From assembly GCA_032622095.1 (NCBI GenBank), contig CP136061.1, positions 172,429,107 through 172,493,106 of the forward strand: DNA of 64,000 bases, read 5' to 3'. Shown piece after piece: positions 25,272 through 42,800 of the stretch. How positions within the stretch are numbered: the stretch's first letter is position 1; each line of letters begins with the position of its first letter. Under the pieces are notes generated by a model. It was not told where the DNA came from. It worked only from the letters and a program-made list of their open reading frames with translations, and did not search any database. The position numbers were made by a program, and so were the translations under genes. Origin of the DNA: Siphonodentalium dalli. Taxonomy: Eukaryota; Mollusca; Scaphopoda; Gadilida; Siphonodentaliidae.

Positions 25272-28200
25272 ATATATAGGTATCCTCACCACATACATAT
25301 ATAGGTATCCTCACCACATACATATATAGGTATCCCCACCACACACATATATAGGTATCACCAAGACATACATATATAGGTATCCCCACCACACACATAT
25401 ATAGGTATCCCCACCTCATACATATATAGGTATCACCACCACACACATATATAGGTATCCCCACCACATACATATATAGGTATCCTCACCACATACATAT
25501 ATAGGTATCCCCGCCACACACATATATAGGTCTCCCCGATACACACATATATAGGTATTCCCGCCACATACATATATGGGTATCCCCGCCACATACATAT
25601 ATAGGTATCCCCGCCACACACATATATAGGTCTCCCCGCCACATACATATAAAGGTCTCCCCGCCCCACACATATATAGGTATCCCCACCACATACATAT
25701 ATAGGTATCCCCACCACATACATATATAGGTATCCCCACCACACACATATATAGGTATCCCCACCACATACATATATAGGTATCCCCACCACACACATAT
25801 CTAGGTATCCCCGCCACATACATATATAGGTATCCCCGCCACACACATATATAGGTGTCCCCGCCACACATATCTATAGGTATCCCCACCACATACATCT
25901 ATAGGTATCCCCACCACACATCTATATGTATCACCACCACACATATATAGGTATCCACACCACACACATCTATAGGGGTCCCCATCACATACATATATAG
26001 GTATCCCCACCACATACATATATAGGTATCCCCACCACACACATATATAGGTATCCCCGCCACATACATCTATAGGTCTCCCCACCACATACATATATAG
26101 GTATCACCACCACATACATCTATAGGTATCACCACCACATACATATATAGGTATCCCCACCACATACATATATAGGTATCCCCACCACATACATATATAG
26201 GTATCCCCACCACATACATCTATAGGTATTACCACCACATACATATATAGATATCCCCATCACATACATATATAAGTATCCCCACCACACACATAAATAG
26301 GTATCCCCGCCACATACATATATAGGTATCCCCACCACATACATATATTGGTATCCCCACCACACACATATATAGGTATCCCCACCACATACATATATAG
26401 GTATCCCCACCACATACATATATTGGTATCCCCACCACACACATATATAGGTATCCCCACCACATACATATATAGGTATCCCCACCACACACATATATAG
26501 GTATTCCCGCCACATACATATATAGGTATCCCCGCCACACACATATATAGGTATCCCCGCCACACACATCTATAGGTATCACCACCACATACATCTATAG
26601 GTATCCCCACCACACATCTATAGGTATCCCCACCACACATATATAGGTATCCCCACCACACACATCTATAGGTATCCCCGCCACATACATATATAGGTAT
26701 CCCCGCCACACACATATATAGGTATCCCCACCACATACATATATAGGTATCCTCACCACATACATATATAGGTATCCCCGCCACACACATATATAGGTCT
26801 CCCCACCACACACATATATAGGTATCACCACCACACATATATAGGTATCCTCACCACATACATATATAGGTATCCCCGCCACACTCATATATAGGTCTCC
26901 CCGCAACACACATATATAGGTATTCCCGCCACATACATATATGGGTATCCCCGCCACATACATATATAGGTATCCCCTCCACACACATATATAGGTCTCC
27001 CCGCCACATACATATATAGGTCTCCCCGCCACATACATCTATAGGTATCCCCACCACATACATCTATATGTATCCCCACCACATACATCTATATGTATCC
27101 CCACCACATACATCTATAGGTATCACCACCACATACATATATAGGTATCCCCGCCACATACATCTATAGGTATCCCCACCACTTACATATATAGGTATCC
27201 CCGCCACATACATATATAGGTGGCCACACCACACACAAATAAAGGTATCCCCACTACACACATATATAGGTATCCCCACCACACACATATATAGGTATCC
27301 CCACCACATACATCTATAGGTATCCCCACCACATACATATATAGGTATCCCCACCACACACATCTATAGGTATCTCCACCAAATACATATATAGGTATCA
27401 CCACCACATACATATATAGGTATCCCCACCACACACATAGATAGGTATCCCCACCACACACATATATAGGTATCCCCGCCACACACATATATAGGTCTCC
27501 CCACCACACAGATCTATAGGTATCCCCACCACATACATCTATAGGTATCCCCACCACACACATCTATAGGTATCCCCACCACAAATATATAGGTATCCCC
27601 ACCACACACATCTATAGGTATCCCCGCCACATACATATATAGGTATCCCCGCCACACACATATATAGGTATCCCCACCACATACATATATAGGTATCCTC
27701 ACCACATACATATATAGGTATCCCCACCACACACATCTATAGGTATCCCCGCCACACACATATATAGGTTTCCCCACCACACCCATATGTAGGTATCACC
27801 ACCACACATATATAGGTATCCTCACCACATACATATATAGGTATCCCCGCCACACTCATATATAGGTCTCCCCGCAACACACATATATAGGTATTCCCGC
27901 CACATACATATATGGGTATCCCCGCCACATACATATATAGGTATCCCATCCACACACATATAAAGGTCTCCCCGCCACATACATATATGGGTCTCCCCGC
28001 CACATACATCTATAGGTATCCCCACCACATACATATATATGTATCCCCACCACATACATCTATATGTATCCCCACCACATACATCTATAGGTATCCCCAC
28101 CACATACATATATAGGTATCCCCGCCACATACATCTATAGGTATCCCCACCACATACATATATAGGTATCCCCGCCACATACATATATAGGTGGCCACAC

Positions 28201-28492
28201 CACACACAAATATATGTATCCCCACTACACACATATATAGGTATCCCCACCACACACATATATAGGTATCCCCACCACATACATCTATAGGTATCCCCAC
28301 CACATACATATATAGGTATCCCCACCACACACATCTATAGGTATCACCGCCACATACATCTATAGGTATCCTCACCACATACATATATAGGTATCCCCGC
28401 CACACATATATAGGTATCCCCATCACACACATATATAGGTATCACCACCACACACATATATAGGTATCCCCGCCACATACATATATAGGTAT
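25272..28492 (+). repeat. Satellite block between U3 and U4
   Basis: 3,221 bp of forward units with the full post-U order (CACCAAGAC in place of CACCACGAC). A transposon-free target site lies at 26,689-26,697. GGTGGCCAC marker units lie near 27,219 and 28,190. The part from 27,166 on is the first copy of the 2,061-bp duplication. Confidence 0.95.
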
Positions 28493-29072
28493 TGTCAGAG
28501 TGAATAAATTCCCCCCTTGCTCAAATTGATCACGATTCTATAACTGAGTATTTCTCGTACGTAGATTTCACACGGCATGTTACAAAGTATTAATTATTTC
28601 GTGATAAGTATGACATTGTGATATTTCTTACTATTTGTATATCGTATTTTCTGTGGACAAATTATTTCATTGAAGAAACGTATCCGCTATTAACCAGACT
28701 TTCCAATACATGTCGAAGTATAATCCCGTGTACAATGGGCAGATAATTACTAAAAACACCATTGTAAAACTGTAATTACAGTCCTATTCAATTCTACCGT
28801 ATATATAGTTACGCTAATCACGCAAATCGAGTTCAATCTTGCCTGTAGCATTGTTTGTAACTTGGAAACTCACAAACACACATGTATAAAAAACTACGGA
28901 AATTTTGGGTAGAGACGATAGAAAACACTAGAGAGATTCAGAATTTGGAAGATTGCTGTCGGACAAGTTTACCCGTCGGGCTGCATGCTATGCGGTCCGG
29001 CGGAGTCATAATATGCTAGACAGATGTTATGTGTATATATATATATTGTTGCTGCTGTTACATCTGTTTATC
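28493..29072 (+). repeat. Spacer U4, full length (580 bp, subfamily B)
   Basis: Same ends and length as U1. Subfamily B is marked by GATTCTATAAC, AAACTGTAATTAC, AAAAAACTACGG and GGCGGAGTC. It looks identical to U5, its duplicate. Confidence 0.92.
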
Positions 29073-30553
29073 ATATATAGGTATCCTCACCACATACATA
29101 TATAGGTATCCTCACCACATACATATATAGGTATCCCCACCACACACATATATAGGTATCACCACGACATACATATATAGGTATCCCCACCACAGACATA
29201 TATAGGTATCCCCACCTCATACATATATAGGTATCCCCACCACTTACATATATAGGTATCCCCGCCACATACATATATAGGTGGCCACACCACACACAAA
29301 TAAAGGTATCCCCACTACACACATATATAGGTATCCCCACCACACACATATATAGGTATCCCCACCACATACATCTATAGGTATCCCCACCACATACATA
29401 TATAGGTATCCCCACCACACACATCTATAGGTATCTCCACCAAATACATATATAGGTATCACCACCACATACATATATAGGTATCCCCACCACACACATA
29501 GATAGGTATCCCCACCACACACATATATAGGTATCCCCGCCACACACATATATAGGTCTCCCCACCACACAGATCTATAGGTATCCCCACCACATACATC
29601 TATAGGTATCCCCACCACACACATCTATAGGTATCCCCACCACAAATATATAGGTATCCCCACCACACACATCTATAGGTATCCCCGCCACATACATATA
29701 TAGGTATCCCCGCCACACACATATATAGGTATCCCCACCACATACATATATAGGTATCCTCACCACATACATATATAGGTATCCCCACCACACACATCTA
29801 TAGGTATCCCCGCCACACACATATATAGGTTTCCCCACCACACCCATATGTAGGTATCACCACCACACATATATAGGTATCCTCACCACATACATATATA
29901 GGTATCCCCGCCACACTCATATATAGGTCACCCCGCAACACACATATATAGGTATTCCCGCCACATACATATATGGGTATCCCCGCCACATACATATATA
30001 GGTATCCCATCCACACACATATAAAGGTCTCCCCGCCACATACATATATGGGTCTCCCCGCCACATACATCTATAGGTATCCCCACCACATACATATATA
30101 TGTATCCCCACCACATACATCTATATGTATCCCCACCACATACATCTATAGGTATCCCCACCACATACATATATAGGTATCCCCGCCACAATCATCTATA
30201 GGTATCCCCACCACATACATATATAGGTATCCCCGCCACATACATATATAGGTGGCCACACCACACACAAATATAGGTATCCCCACTACACACATATATA
30301 GGTATCCCCACCACACACATATATAGGTATCCCCACCACATACATCTATAGGTATCCCCACCACATACATATATAGGTATCCCCACCACACACATCTATA
30401 GGTATCACCGCCACATACATCTATAGGTATCCTCACCACATACATATATAGGTATCCCCGCCACACATATATAGGTATCCCCATCACACACATATATAGG
30501 TATCACCACCACACACATATATAGGTATCCCCGCCACATACATATATAGGTAT
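29073..30553 (+). repeat. Satellite block between U4 and U5
   Basis: 1,481 bp of forward units. Six post-U units are followed abruptly by the CCACTTACATA unit of the 2,061-bp duplication. GGTGGCCAC marker units lie near 29,280 and 30,252. Confidence 0.95.
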
Positions 30554-31133
30554 TGTCAGAGTGAATAAATTCCCCCCTTGCTCAAATTGATCACGATTCT
30601 ATAACTGAGTATTTCTCGTACGTAGATTTCACACGGCATGTTACAAAGTATTAATTATTTCGTGATAAGTATGACATTGTGATATTTCTTACTATTTGTA
30701 TATCGTATTTTCTGTGGACAAATTATTTCATTGAAGAAACGTATCCGCTATTAACCAGACTTTCCAATACATGTCGAAGTATAATCCCGTGTACAATGGG
30801 CAGATAATTACTAAAAACACCATTGTAAAACTGTAATTACAGTCCTATTCAATTCTACCGTATATATAGTTACGCTAATCACGCAAATCGAGTTCAATCT
30901 TGCCTGTAGCATTGTTTGTAACTTGGAAACTCACAAACACACATGTATAAAAAACTACGGAAATTTTGGGTAGAGACGATAGAAAACACTAGAGAGATTC
31001 AGAATTTGGAAGATTGCTGTCGGACAAGTTTACCCGTCGGGCTGCATGCTATGCGGTCCGGCGGAGTCATAATATGCTAGACAGATGTTATGTGTATATA
31101 TATATATTGTTGCTGCTGTTACATCTGTTTATC
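30554..31133 (+). repeat. Spacer U5, full length (580 bp, subfamily B)
   Basis: Duplicate of U4 within the 2,061-bp repeat; I see no difference between them. Confidence 0.92.
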
Positions 31134-33260
31134 ATATATAGGTATCCTCACCACATACATATATAGGTATCCTCACCACATACATATATAGGTATCCCCA
31201 CCACACACATATATAGGTATCACCACGACATACATATATAGGTATCCCCACCACAGACATATATAGGTATCCCCACCTCATACATATATAGGTATCCCCA
31301 CCACACACATATATAGGTATCCCCACCACATACATATATAGGTATCCTCACCACATACATATATAGGTATCCCCGCCACACACATATATAGGTCTCCCCG
31401 ATACACACATATATAGGTATCCCCGCCACATACATATATGGACATCCACGCCACATACATATATAGGTATCCCCGCCACACACATATATAGGTCTCCCCG
31501 CCACATACATATAAAGGTCTCCCCGCCACACACATATATAGGTATCCCCGCCACACACATATATAGGTGTCCCCACCACATACATATATAGGTATCCCCA
31601 CCACATACATATATAGGTATCCCCACCACACTCATATATAGGTATCCCCACCACATACATATATAGGTATCCCCACCACACAAATATATAGGTATCCCCG
31701 CCACATACATATATAGGTATCCCCGCCACACACATATATAGGTATCCTCGCCACACACATCTATAGGTATCCCCACCACACACATCTATAGGTATCCCCA
31801 CCACACATCTATAGGTATCCCCACCACACATATATAGGTATCCCCACCACACACATCTATAGGTGTCCCCATCACATACATATATAGGTATCCCCACCAC
31901 ATACATATATAGGTATCCCCACCACACACATATATAGGTATCCCCGCCACATACATATATATAGGTATCCCCATCACATACATATATAAGTATCCCCACC
32001 ACACACATAAATAGGTATCCCCGCCACATACATATATAGGTATCCCCACCACATACATATATTGGTATCCCCACCACACACATATATAGGTATCCCCACC
32101 ACATACATATATAGGTATCCCCACCACACACATATATAGGTATCCCCGCCACATACATATATAGGTATCCCCGCCACACACATATATAGGTATCCCCGCC
32201 ACACACATCTATAGGTATCACCACCACATACATCTATAGGTATCCCCACCACACATCTATAGGTATCCCCACCACACATATATAGGTATCCCCACCACAC
32301 ACATCTATAGGTATCCCCGCCAAATACATATATAGGTATCCCCGCCACACACATATATAGGTATCCCCACCACATACATATATAGGTATCCTCACCACAT
32401 ACATATATGGGTATCCCCGCCACACACATATATAGGTCTCCCCACCACACACATATATAGGTATCACCACCACACATATATAGGTATCCTCACCACATAC
32501 ATATATAGGTATCCCCGCCACACTCATATATAGGTCTCCCCGCAACACACATATATAGGTATTCCCGCCACATACATATATGGGTATCCCCGCCACATAC
32601 ATATATAGGTATCCCCTCCACACACATATATATGTCTTCCCGCCACATACATATATAGGTCTCCCCGCCACATACATCTATAGGTATCCCCACCACATAC
32701 ATATATATGTATCCCCACCACATACATCTATAGGTATCCCCACCACATACATATATGGGTCTCCCCGCCACATACATCTATAGGTATCCCCACCACATAC
32801 ATATATATGTATCCCCACCACATACATCTATATGTATCCCCACCACATACATCTATAGGTATCCCCACCACATACATATATAGGTATCCCCGCCACATAC
32901 ATCTATAGGTATCCCCACCACATACATATATAGGTATCCCCGCCACATACATATATAGGTGGCCACACCACACACAAATATAGGTATCCCCACTACACAC
33001 ATATATAGGTATCCCCACCACACACATATATAGGTATCCCCACCACATACATCTATAGGTATCCCCACCACATACATATATAGGTATCCCCACCACACAC
33101 ATCTATAGGTATCACCGCCACATACATCTATAGGTATCCTCACCACATACATATATAGGTATCCCCGCCACACATATATAGGTATCCCCATCACACACAT
33201 ATATAGGTATCACCACCACACACATATATAGGTATCCCCGCCACATACATATATAGGTAT
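31134..33260 (+). repeat. Satellite block between U5 and U6
   Basis: 2,127 bp of forward units with the full post-U order. It carries a private marker CATATATGGACATCCACGCC near 31,435, shared with the blocks after U6 and U8. A GGTGGCCAC unit lies near 32,958. Confidence 0.95.
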
Positions 33261-33840
33261 TGTCAGAGTGAATAAATTCCCCCCTTGCTCAAATTGATCA
33301 CGATTCTATAACTGAGTATTTCTCGTACGTAGATTTCACACGGCATGTTACAAAGTATTAATTATTTCGTGATAAGTATGACATTGTGATATTTCTTACT
33401 ATTTGTATATCGTATTTTCTGTGGACAAATTATTTCATTGAAGAAACGTATCCGCTATTAACCAGACTTTCCAATACATGTCGAAGTATAATCCCGTGTA
33501 CAATGGGCAGATAATTACTAAAAACACCATTGTAAAACTGTAATTACAGTCCTATTCAATTCTACCGTATATATAGTTACGCTAATCACGCAAATCGAGT
33601 TCAATCTTGCCTGTAGCATTGTTTGTAACTTGGAAACTCACAAACACACATGTATAAAAAACTACGGAAATTTTGGGTAGAGACGATAGAAAACACTAGA
33701 GAGATTCAGAATTTGGAAGATTGCTGTCGGACAAGTTTACCCGTCGGGCTGCATGCTATGCGGTCCGGCGGAGTCATAATATGCTAGACAGATGTTATGT
33801 GTATATATATATATTGTTGCTGCTGTTACATCTGTTTATC
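33261..33840 (+). repeat. Spacer U6, full length (580 bp, subfamily B)
   Basis: Same ends, length and subfamily B substitutions as U4. Confidence 0.92.
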
Positions 33841-36800
33841 ATATATAGGTATCCTCACCACATACATATATAGGTATCCTCACCACATACATATATAGGT
33901 ATCCCCACCACACACATATATAGGTATCACCACGACATACATATATAGGTATCCCCACCACAGACATATATAGGTATCCCCACCTCATACATATATAGGT
34001 ATCCCCACCACACACATATATAGGTATCCCCACCACATACATATATAGGTATCCTCACCACATACATATATAGGTATCCCCGCCACACACATATATAGGT
34101 CTCCCCGATACACACATATATAGGTATCCCCACCACACATCTATAGGTATCCCCACCACACATATATAGGTATCCCCACCACATACATATATGGACATCC
34201 ACGCCACATACATATATAGGTATCCCCGCCACACACATATATAGGTCTCCCCGCCACATACATATAAAGGTCTCCCCGCCACACACATATATAGGTATCC
34301 CCGCCACACACATATATAGGTGTCCCCACCACATACATATATAGGTATCCCCACCACATACATATATAGGTATCCCCACCACACACATATATAGGTATCC
34401 CCACCACATACATATATAGGTATCCCCACCACACAAATATATAGGTATCCCCGCCACATACATATATAGGTATCCCCGCCACACACATATATAGGTATCC
34501 TCGCCACACACATCTATAGGTATCCCCACCACACACATCTATAGGTATCCCCACCACACATCTATAGGTATCCCCACCACACATATATAGGTATCCCCAC
34601 CACACACATCTATAGGTGTCCCCATCACATACATATATAGGTATCCCCACCACATACATATATAGGTATCCCCACCACACACATATATAGGTATCCCCGC
34701 CACATACATATATAGGTATCCCCATCACATACATATATAAGTATCCCCACCACACACATAAATAGGTATCCCCGCCACATACATATATAGGTATCCCCAC
34801 CACATACATATATTGGTATCCCCACCACACACATATATAGGTATCCCCACCACATACATATATAGGTATCCCCACCACACACATATATAGGTATCCCCGC
34901 CACATACATATATAGGTATCCCCGCCACACACATATATAGGTATCCCCGCCACACACATCTATAGGTATCACCACCACATACATCTATAGGTATCCCCAC
35001 CACACATCTATAGGTATCCCCACCACACATATATAGGTATCCCCACCACACACATCTATAGGTATCCCCGCCAAATACATATATAGGTATCCCCGCCACA
35101 CACATATATAGGTATCCCCACCACATACATATATAGGTATCCTCACCACATACATATATAGGTATCCCCGCCACACACATATATAGGTCTCCCCACCACA
35201 CACATATATAGGTATCACCACCACACATATATAGGTATCCTCACCACATACATATATAGGTATCCCCGCCACACTCATATATAGGTCTCCCCGCAACACA
35301 CATATATAGGTATTCCCGCCACATACATATATGGGTATCCCCGCCACATACATATATAGGTATCCCCTCCACACACATATATATGTCTTCCCGCCACATA
35401 CATATATAGGTCTCCCCGCCACATACATCTATAGGTATCCCCACCACATACATATATATGTATCCCCACCACATACATCTATATGTATCCCCACCACATA
35501 CATCTATATGTATCCCCACCACATACATATATAGGTATCCCCGCCACATACATCTATAGGTATCCCCACCACATACATATATAGGTATCCCTGCCACATA
35601 CATATATAGGTGGCCACACCACACACAAATATAGGTATCCCCACTACACACATATATAGGTATCCCCACCACACACATAAATAGGTATCCCCGCCACATA
35701 CATATATAGGTATCCCCACCACATACATATATTGGTATCCCCACCACACACATATAAAGGTATCCCCACCACATACATATATAGGTATCCCCGCCACATA
35801 CATCTATAGGTATCCCCACCACATACATATATAGGTATCCCCGCCACATACATATATAGGTGGCCACACCACACACAAATAAAGGTATCCCCACTACACA
35901 CATATATAGGTATCCCCACCACACACATATATAGGTATCCCCACCACATACATCTATAGGTATCCCCACCACATACATATGTAGGTATCCCCACCACACA
36001 CATCTATAGGTATCCCCACCAAATACATATATAGGTATCACCACCACATACATATATAGGTATCCCCACCACACACATAGATAGGTATCCCCACCACACA
36101 CATATATAGGTATCCCCGCCACACACATATATAGGTCTCCCCACCACACAAATATATAGGTATCCCCGCCACATACATATATAGGTATCCCCGCCACACA
36201 CATATATAGGTATCCTCGCCACACACATCTATAGGTATCCCCACCACATACATCTATAGGTATCCCCACCACACATCTATAGGTATCCCCACCACACATA
36301 TATAGGTATCCCCACCACACACATCTATAGGTGTCCCCATCACATACATATATAGGTATCCCCACCACATACATATATAGGTATCCCCACCACACACATA
36401 TATAGGTATCCCCGCCACATACATATATAGGTATCCCCATCACATACATATATAAGTATCCCCACCACACTCATAAATAGGTATCCCCGCCACATACATA
36501 TATAGGTATCCCCACCACATACATATATTGGTATCCCCACCACACACATATATAGGTATCCCCACCACATACATATATAGGTATCCCCACCACACACATA
36601 TATAGGTATCCCCGCCACATACATATATAGGTATCCCCGCCACACACATATATAGGTATCCCCGCCACACACATCTATAGGTATCACCACCACATACATC
36701 TATAGGTATCCCCACCACACATCTATAGGTATCCCCACCACACATATATAGGTATCCCCACCACACACATCTATAGGTATCCCCGCCAAATACATATATA

Positions 36801-39800
36801 GGTATCCCCGCCACACACATATATAGGTATCCCCACCACATACATATATAGGTATCCTCACCACATACATATATAGGTATCCCCGCCACACACATATATA
36901 GGTCTCCCCACCACACACATATATAGGTATCACCACCACACATATATAGGTATCCTCACCACATACATATATAGGTATCCCCGCCACACTCATATATAGG
37001 TCTCCCCGCAACACACATATATAGGTATTCCCGCCACATACATATATGGGTATCCCCGCCACATACATATATAGGTATCCCCTCCACACACATATATAGG
37101 TCTCCCCGCCACATACATATATAGGTCTCCCCGCCACATACATCTATAGGTATCCCCACCACATACATCTATATGTATCCCCACCACAAACATCTATATG
37201 TATCCCCACCACATACATATATATGTATCCCCACCATATACATATATAGGTATCCCCGCCACATACATCTATAGGTATCCCCACCACATACATATATAGG
37301 TATCCCCGCCACATACATCTATAGGTATCACCACCACATACATCTATAGGTATCCCCACCACACATCTATAGGTATCCCCACCACACATATATAGGTATC
37401 CCCACCACACACATCTATAGGTATCCCCGCCAAATACATATATAGGTATCCCCGCCACACACATATATAGGTATCCCCACCACATACATATATAGGTATC
37501 CTCACCACATACATATATAGGTATCCCCGCCACACACATATATAGGTCTCCCCACCACACACATATATAGGTATCACCACCACACATATATAGGTATCCT
37601 CACCACATACATATATAGGTATCCCCGCCACACTCATATATAGGTCTCCCCGCAACACACATATATAGGTATTCCCGCCACATACATATATGGGTATCCC
37701 CGCCACATACATATATAGGTATCCCCTCCACACACATATATATGTCTTCCCGCCACATACATATATAGGTCTCCCCGCCACATACATCTATAGGTATCCC
37801 CACCACATACATATATATGTATCCCCACCACATACATCTATATGTATCCCCACCACATACATCTATATGTATCCCCACCACATACATATATAGGTATCCC
37901 CGCCACATACATCTATAGGTATCCCCACCACATACATATATAGGTATCCCTGCCACATACATATATAGGTGGCCACACCACACACAAATATAGGTATCCC
38001 CACTACACACATATATAGGTATCCCCACCACACACATAAATAGGTATCCCCGCCACATACATATATAGGTATCCCCACCACATACATATATTGGTATCCC
38101 CACCACACACATATAAAGGTATCCCCACCACATACATATATAGGTATCCCCGCCACATACATCTATAGGTATCCCCGCCACACACATATATAGGTATCCC
38201 CGCCACATACATATATAGGTGGCCACACCACACACAAATAAAGGTATCCCCACTACACACATATATAGGTATCCCCACCACACACATATATAGGTATCCC
38301 CACCACATACATCTATAGGTATCCCCACCACATACATATATAGGTATCCCCACCACACACATCTATAGGTATCCCCACCAAATACATATATAGGTATCAC
38401 CACCACATACATATATAGGTATCCCCACCACACACATATATAGGTATCCCCGCCACACACATATATAGGTCTCCCCACCACACAAATATATAGGTATCCC
38501 CGCCACATACATATATAGGTATCCCCGCCACACACATATATAGGTATCCTCGCCACACACATCTATAGGTATCCCCACCACATACATCTATAGGTATCCC
38601 CACCACACATCTATAGGTATCCCCACCACACATATATAGGTATCCCCACCACACACATCTATAGGTGTCCCCATCACATACATATATAGGTATCCCCACC
38701 ACATACATATATAGGTATCCCCACCACACACATATATAGGTATCCCCGCCACATACATATATAGGTATCCCCATCACATACATATATAAGTATCCCCACC
38801 ACACACATAAATAGGTATCCCCGCCACATACATATATAGGTATCCCCACCACATACATATATTGGTATCCCCACCACACACATATATAGGTATCCCCACC
38901 ACATACATATATAGGTATCCCCACCACACACATATATAGGTATCCCCGCCACATACATATATAGGTATCCCCGCCACACACATATATAGGTATCCCCGCC
39001 ACACACATCTATAGGTATCACCACCACATACATCTATAGGTATCCCCACCACACATCTATAGGTATCCCCACCACACATATATAGGTATCCCCACCACAC
39101 ACATCTATAGGTATCCCCGCCAAATACATATATAGGTATCCCCGCCACACACATATATAGGTATCCCCACCACATACATATATAGGTATCCTCACCACAT
39201 ACATATATAGGTATCCCCGCCACACACATATATAGGTCTCCCCACCACACACATATATAGGTATCACCACCACACATATATAGGTATCCTCACCACATAC
39301 ATATATAGGTATCCCCGCCACACTCATATATAGGTCTCCCCGCAACACACATATATAGGTATTCCCGCCACATACATATATGGGTATCCCCGCCACATAC
39401 ATATATAGGTATCCCCTCCACACACATATATAGGTCTCCCCGCCACATACATATATAGGTCTCCCCGCCACATACATCTATAGGTATCCCCACCACATAC
39501 ATCTATATGTATCCCCACCACAAACATCTATATGTATCCCCACCACATACATATATATGTATCCCCACCACATACATATATAGGTATCCCCGCCACATAC
39601 ATCTATAGGTATCCCCACCACATACATATATAGGTATCCCCGCCACATACATATATAGGTGGCCACACCACACACAAATATAGGTATCCCCACTACACAC
39701 ATATATAGGTATCCCCACCACACACATAAATAGGTATCCCCGCCACATACATATATAGGTATCCCCACCACATACATATATTGGTATCCCCACCACACAC

Positions 39801-42800
39801 ATATATAGGTATCCCCACCACATACATATATAGGTATCCCCGCCACATACATCTATAGGTATCCCCACCACATACATATATAGGTATCCCCGCCACATAC
39901 ATATATAGGTGGCCACACCACACACAAATAAAGGTATCCCCACTACACACATATATAGGTATCCCCACCACACACATATATAGGTATCCCCACCACATAC
40001 ATCTATAGGTATCCCCACCACATACATATATAGGTATCCCCACCACACACATCTATAGGTATCCCCACCAAATACATATATAGGTATCACCACCACATAC
40101 ATATATAGGTATCCCCACCACACACATAGATAGGTATCCCCACCACACACATATATAGGTATCCCCGCCACACACATATATAGGTCTCCCCACCACACAG
40201 ATCTATAGGTATCCCCACCACATACATCTATAGGTATCCCCACCACACACATCTATAGGTATCCCCACCACAAATATATAGGTATCCCCACCACACACAT
40301 CTATAGGTATCCCCGCCACATACATATATAGGTATCCCCGCCACACACATATATAGGTATCCCCACCACATACATATATAGGTATCCTCACCACATACAT
40401 ATATAGGTATCCCCGCCACACACATATATAGGTTTCCCCACCACACACATATATAGGTATCACCACCACACATATATAGGTATCCTCACAACACACATAT
40501 ATAGGTATTCCCGCCACATACATATATGGGTATCCCCGCCACATACATATTTAGGTATCCCATCCACACACATATAAAGGTCTCCCCGCCACATACATAT
40601 ATGGGTCTCCCCGCCACATACATCTATAGGTATCCCCACCACATACATATATATGTATCCCCACCACATACATCTATATGTATCCCCACCACATACATCT
40701 ATAGGTATCCCCACCACATACATATATAGGTATCGCCGCCACATACATCTATAGTTATCCCCACCACATACATATATAGGTATCCCCGCCACATACATAT
40801 ATAGGTGGCCACACCACACACAAATATAGGTATCCCCACTACACACATATATAGGTATCCACACCACACACATATATAGGTATCCCCACCACATACATCT
40901 ATAGGTATCCCCACCACATACATATATAGGTATCCCCACCACACACATCTATAGGTATCACCACCACACACATATATAGGTATCCCCGCCACATACATAT
41001 ATAGGTATCCTCACCACATACATATATAGGTATCCTCACCACATACATATATAGGTATCCCCACCACACACATATATAGGTATCACCACGACATACATAT
41101 ATAGGTATCCCCACCACACACATATATAGGTATCCCCACCTCATACATATATAGGTATCCCCACCACACACATATATAGGTATCCCCACCACATACATAT
41201 ATAGGTATCCTCACCACATACATATATAGGTATCCCCGCCACACACATATATAGGTATCCCCGATACACACATATATAGGTATCCCCGCCACATACATAT
41301 ATGGGTATCCACGCCACATACATATATAGGTATCCCCGCCACACACATATATAGGTCTCCCCGCCACATACATATAAAGGTCTCCCCGCCACACACATAT
41401 ATAGGTATCCCCGCCACACACATATATAGCTGTCCCCACCACATACATATATAGGTATCCCCACCACATACATATATAGGTATCCCCACCACACACATAT
41501 ATAGGTATCCCCACCACATACATATATAGGTATCACCACCACATAAATATATAGGTATCCCCGCCACATACATATATAGGTATCACCACCACATAAATAT
41601 ATAGGTATCCCCGCCACATACATATATAGGTATCCCTGCCACACACATATATAGGTATCCTCGCCACACACATCTATAGGTATCCCCACCACATACATCT
41701 ATAGGTATCCCCACCACACATCTATAGGTATCCCCACCACACATATATAGGTATCCCCACCACACACATCTATAGGTGTCCCCATCACATACATATATAG
41801 GTATCCCCACCACATACATATATAGGTATCCCCACCACACACATATATAGGTATCCCCGCCACATACATATATAGGTATCCCCATCACATACATATATAA
41901 GTATCCCCACCACACACATAAATAGGTATCCCCGCCACATACATATATAGGTATCCCCACCACATACATATAATGGTATCCCCACCACACACATATATAG
42001 GTATCCCCACCACATACATATATAGGTATCCCCACCACACACATATATAGGTATCCCCGCCACATACATATATATAGGTATCCCCGCCACACACATATAT
42101 AGGTATCCCCGCCACACACATCTATAGATATCACCACCACATACATCTATAGGTATCCCCACCACACATCTATAGGTATCCCCACCACACATATATAGGT
42201 ATCCCCACCACACACATCTATAGGTATCCCCGCCAAATACATATATAGGTATCCCCGCCACACACATATATAGGTATCCCCACCAAATACATATATAGGT
42301 ATCCCCGCCACACACATATATAGGTATCCCCACCACATACATATATAGGTATCCTCACCACATACATATATAGGTATCCCCGCCACACACATATATAGGT
42401 CTCCCCACCACACACATATATAGGTATCACCACCACACATATATAGGTATCCTCACCACATACATATATAGGTATCCCCGCCACACTCATATATAGGTCT
42501 CCCCGCAACACACATATATAGGTATTCCCGCCACATACATATATGGGTATCCCCACCACATACATATATAGGTATCCCCTCCACACACATATATAGGTCT
42601 CCCCGCCACATACATATATAGATCTCCCCGCCACATACATCTATAGGTATCCCCACCACATACATCTATATGTATCCCCACCACATACATCTATATGTAT
42701 CCCCACCACATACATCTATATGTATCCCCACCACATACATATATAGGTATCCCCGCCACATACATCTATAGGTATCCCCACCACATACATATATAGGTAT

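Larger units (their letters stand above)
27166..31287 (+). repeat. 2,061-bp tandem duplication containing U4 and U5
   Basis: 27,166-29,226 is repeated as 29,227-31,287, each copy carrying one U spacer. ACTTACATATATAGG occurs at 27,181 and 29,242, exactly 2,061 bp apart. I see only scattered differences, for example GGTCTCCCC/GGTCACCCC at 27,867/29,928 and a CATACATC/CAATCATC change near 30,190. The junction near 29,227 joins a post-U unit (CCTCATAC) to a unit from mid-repeat, as expected for unequal crossing-over. Confidence 0.88.
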
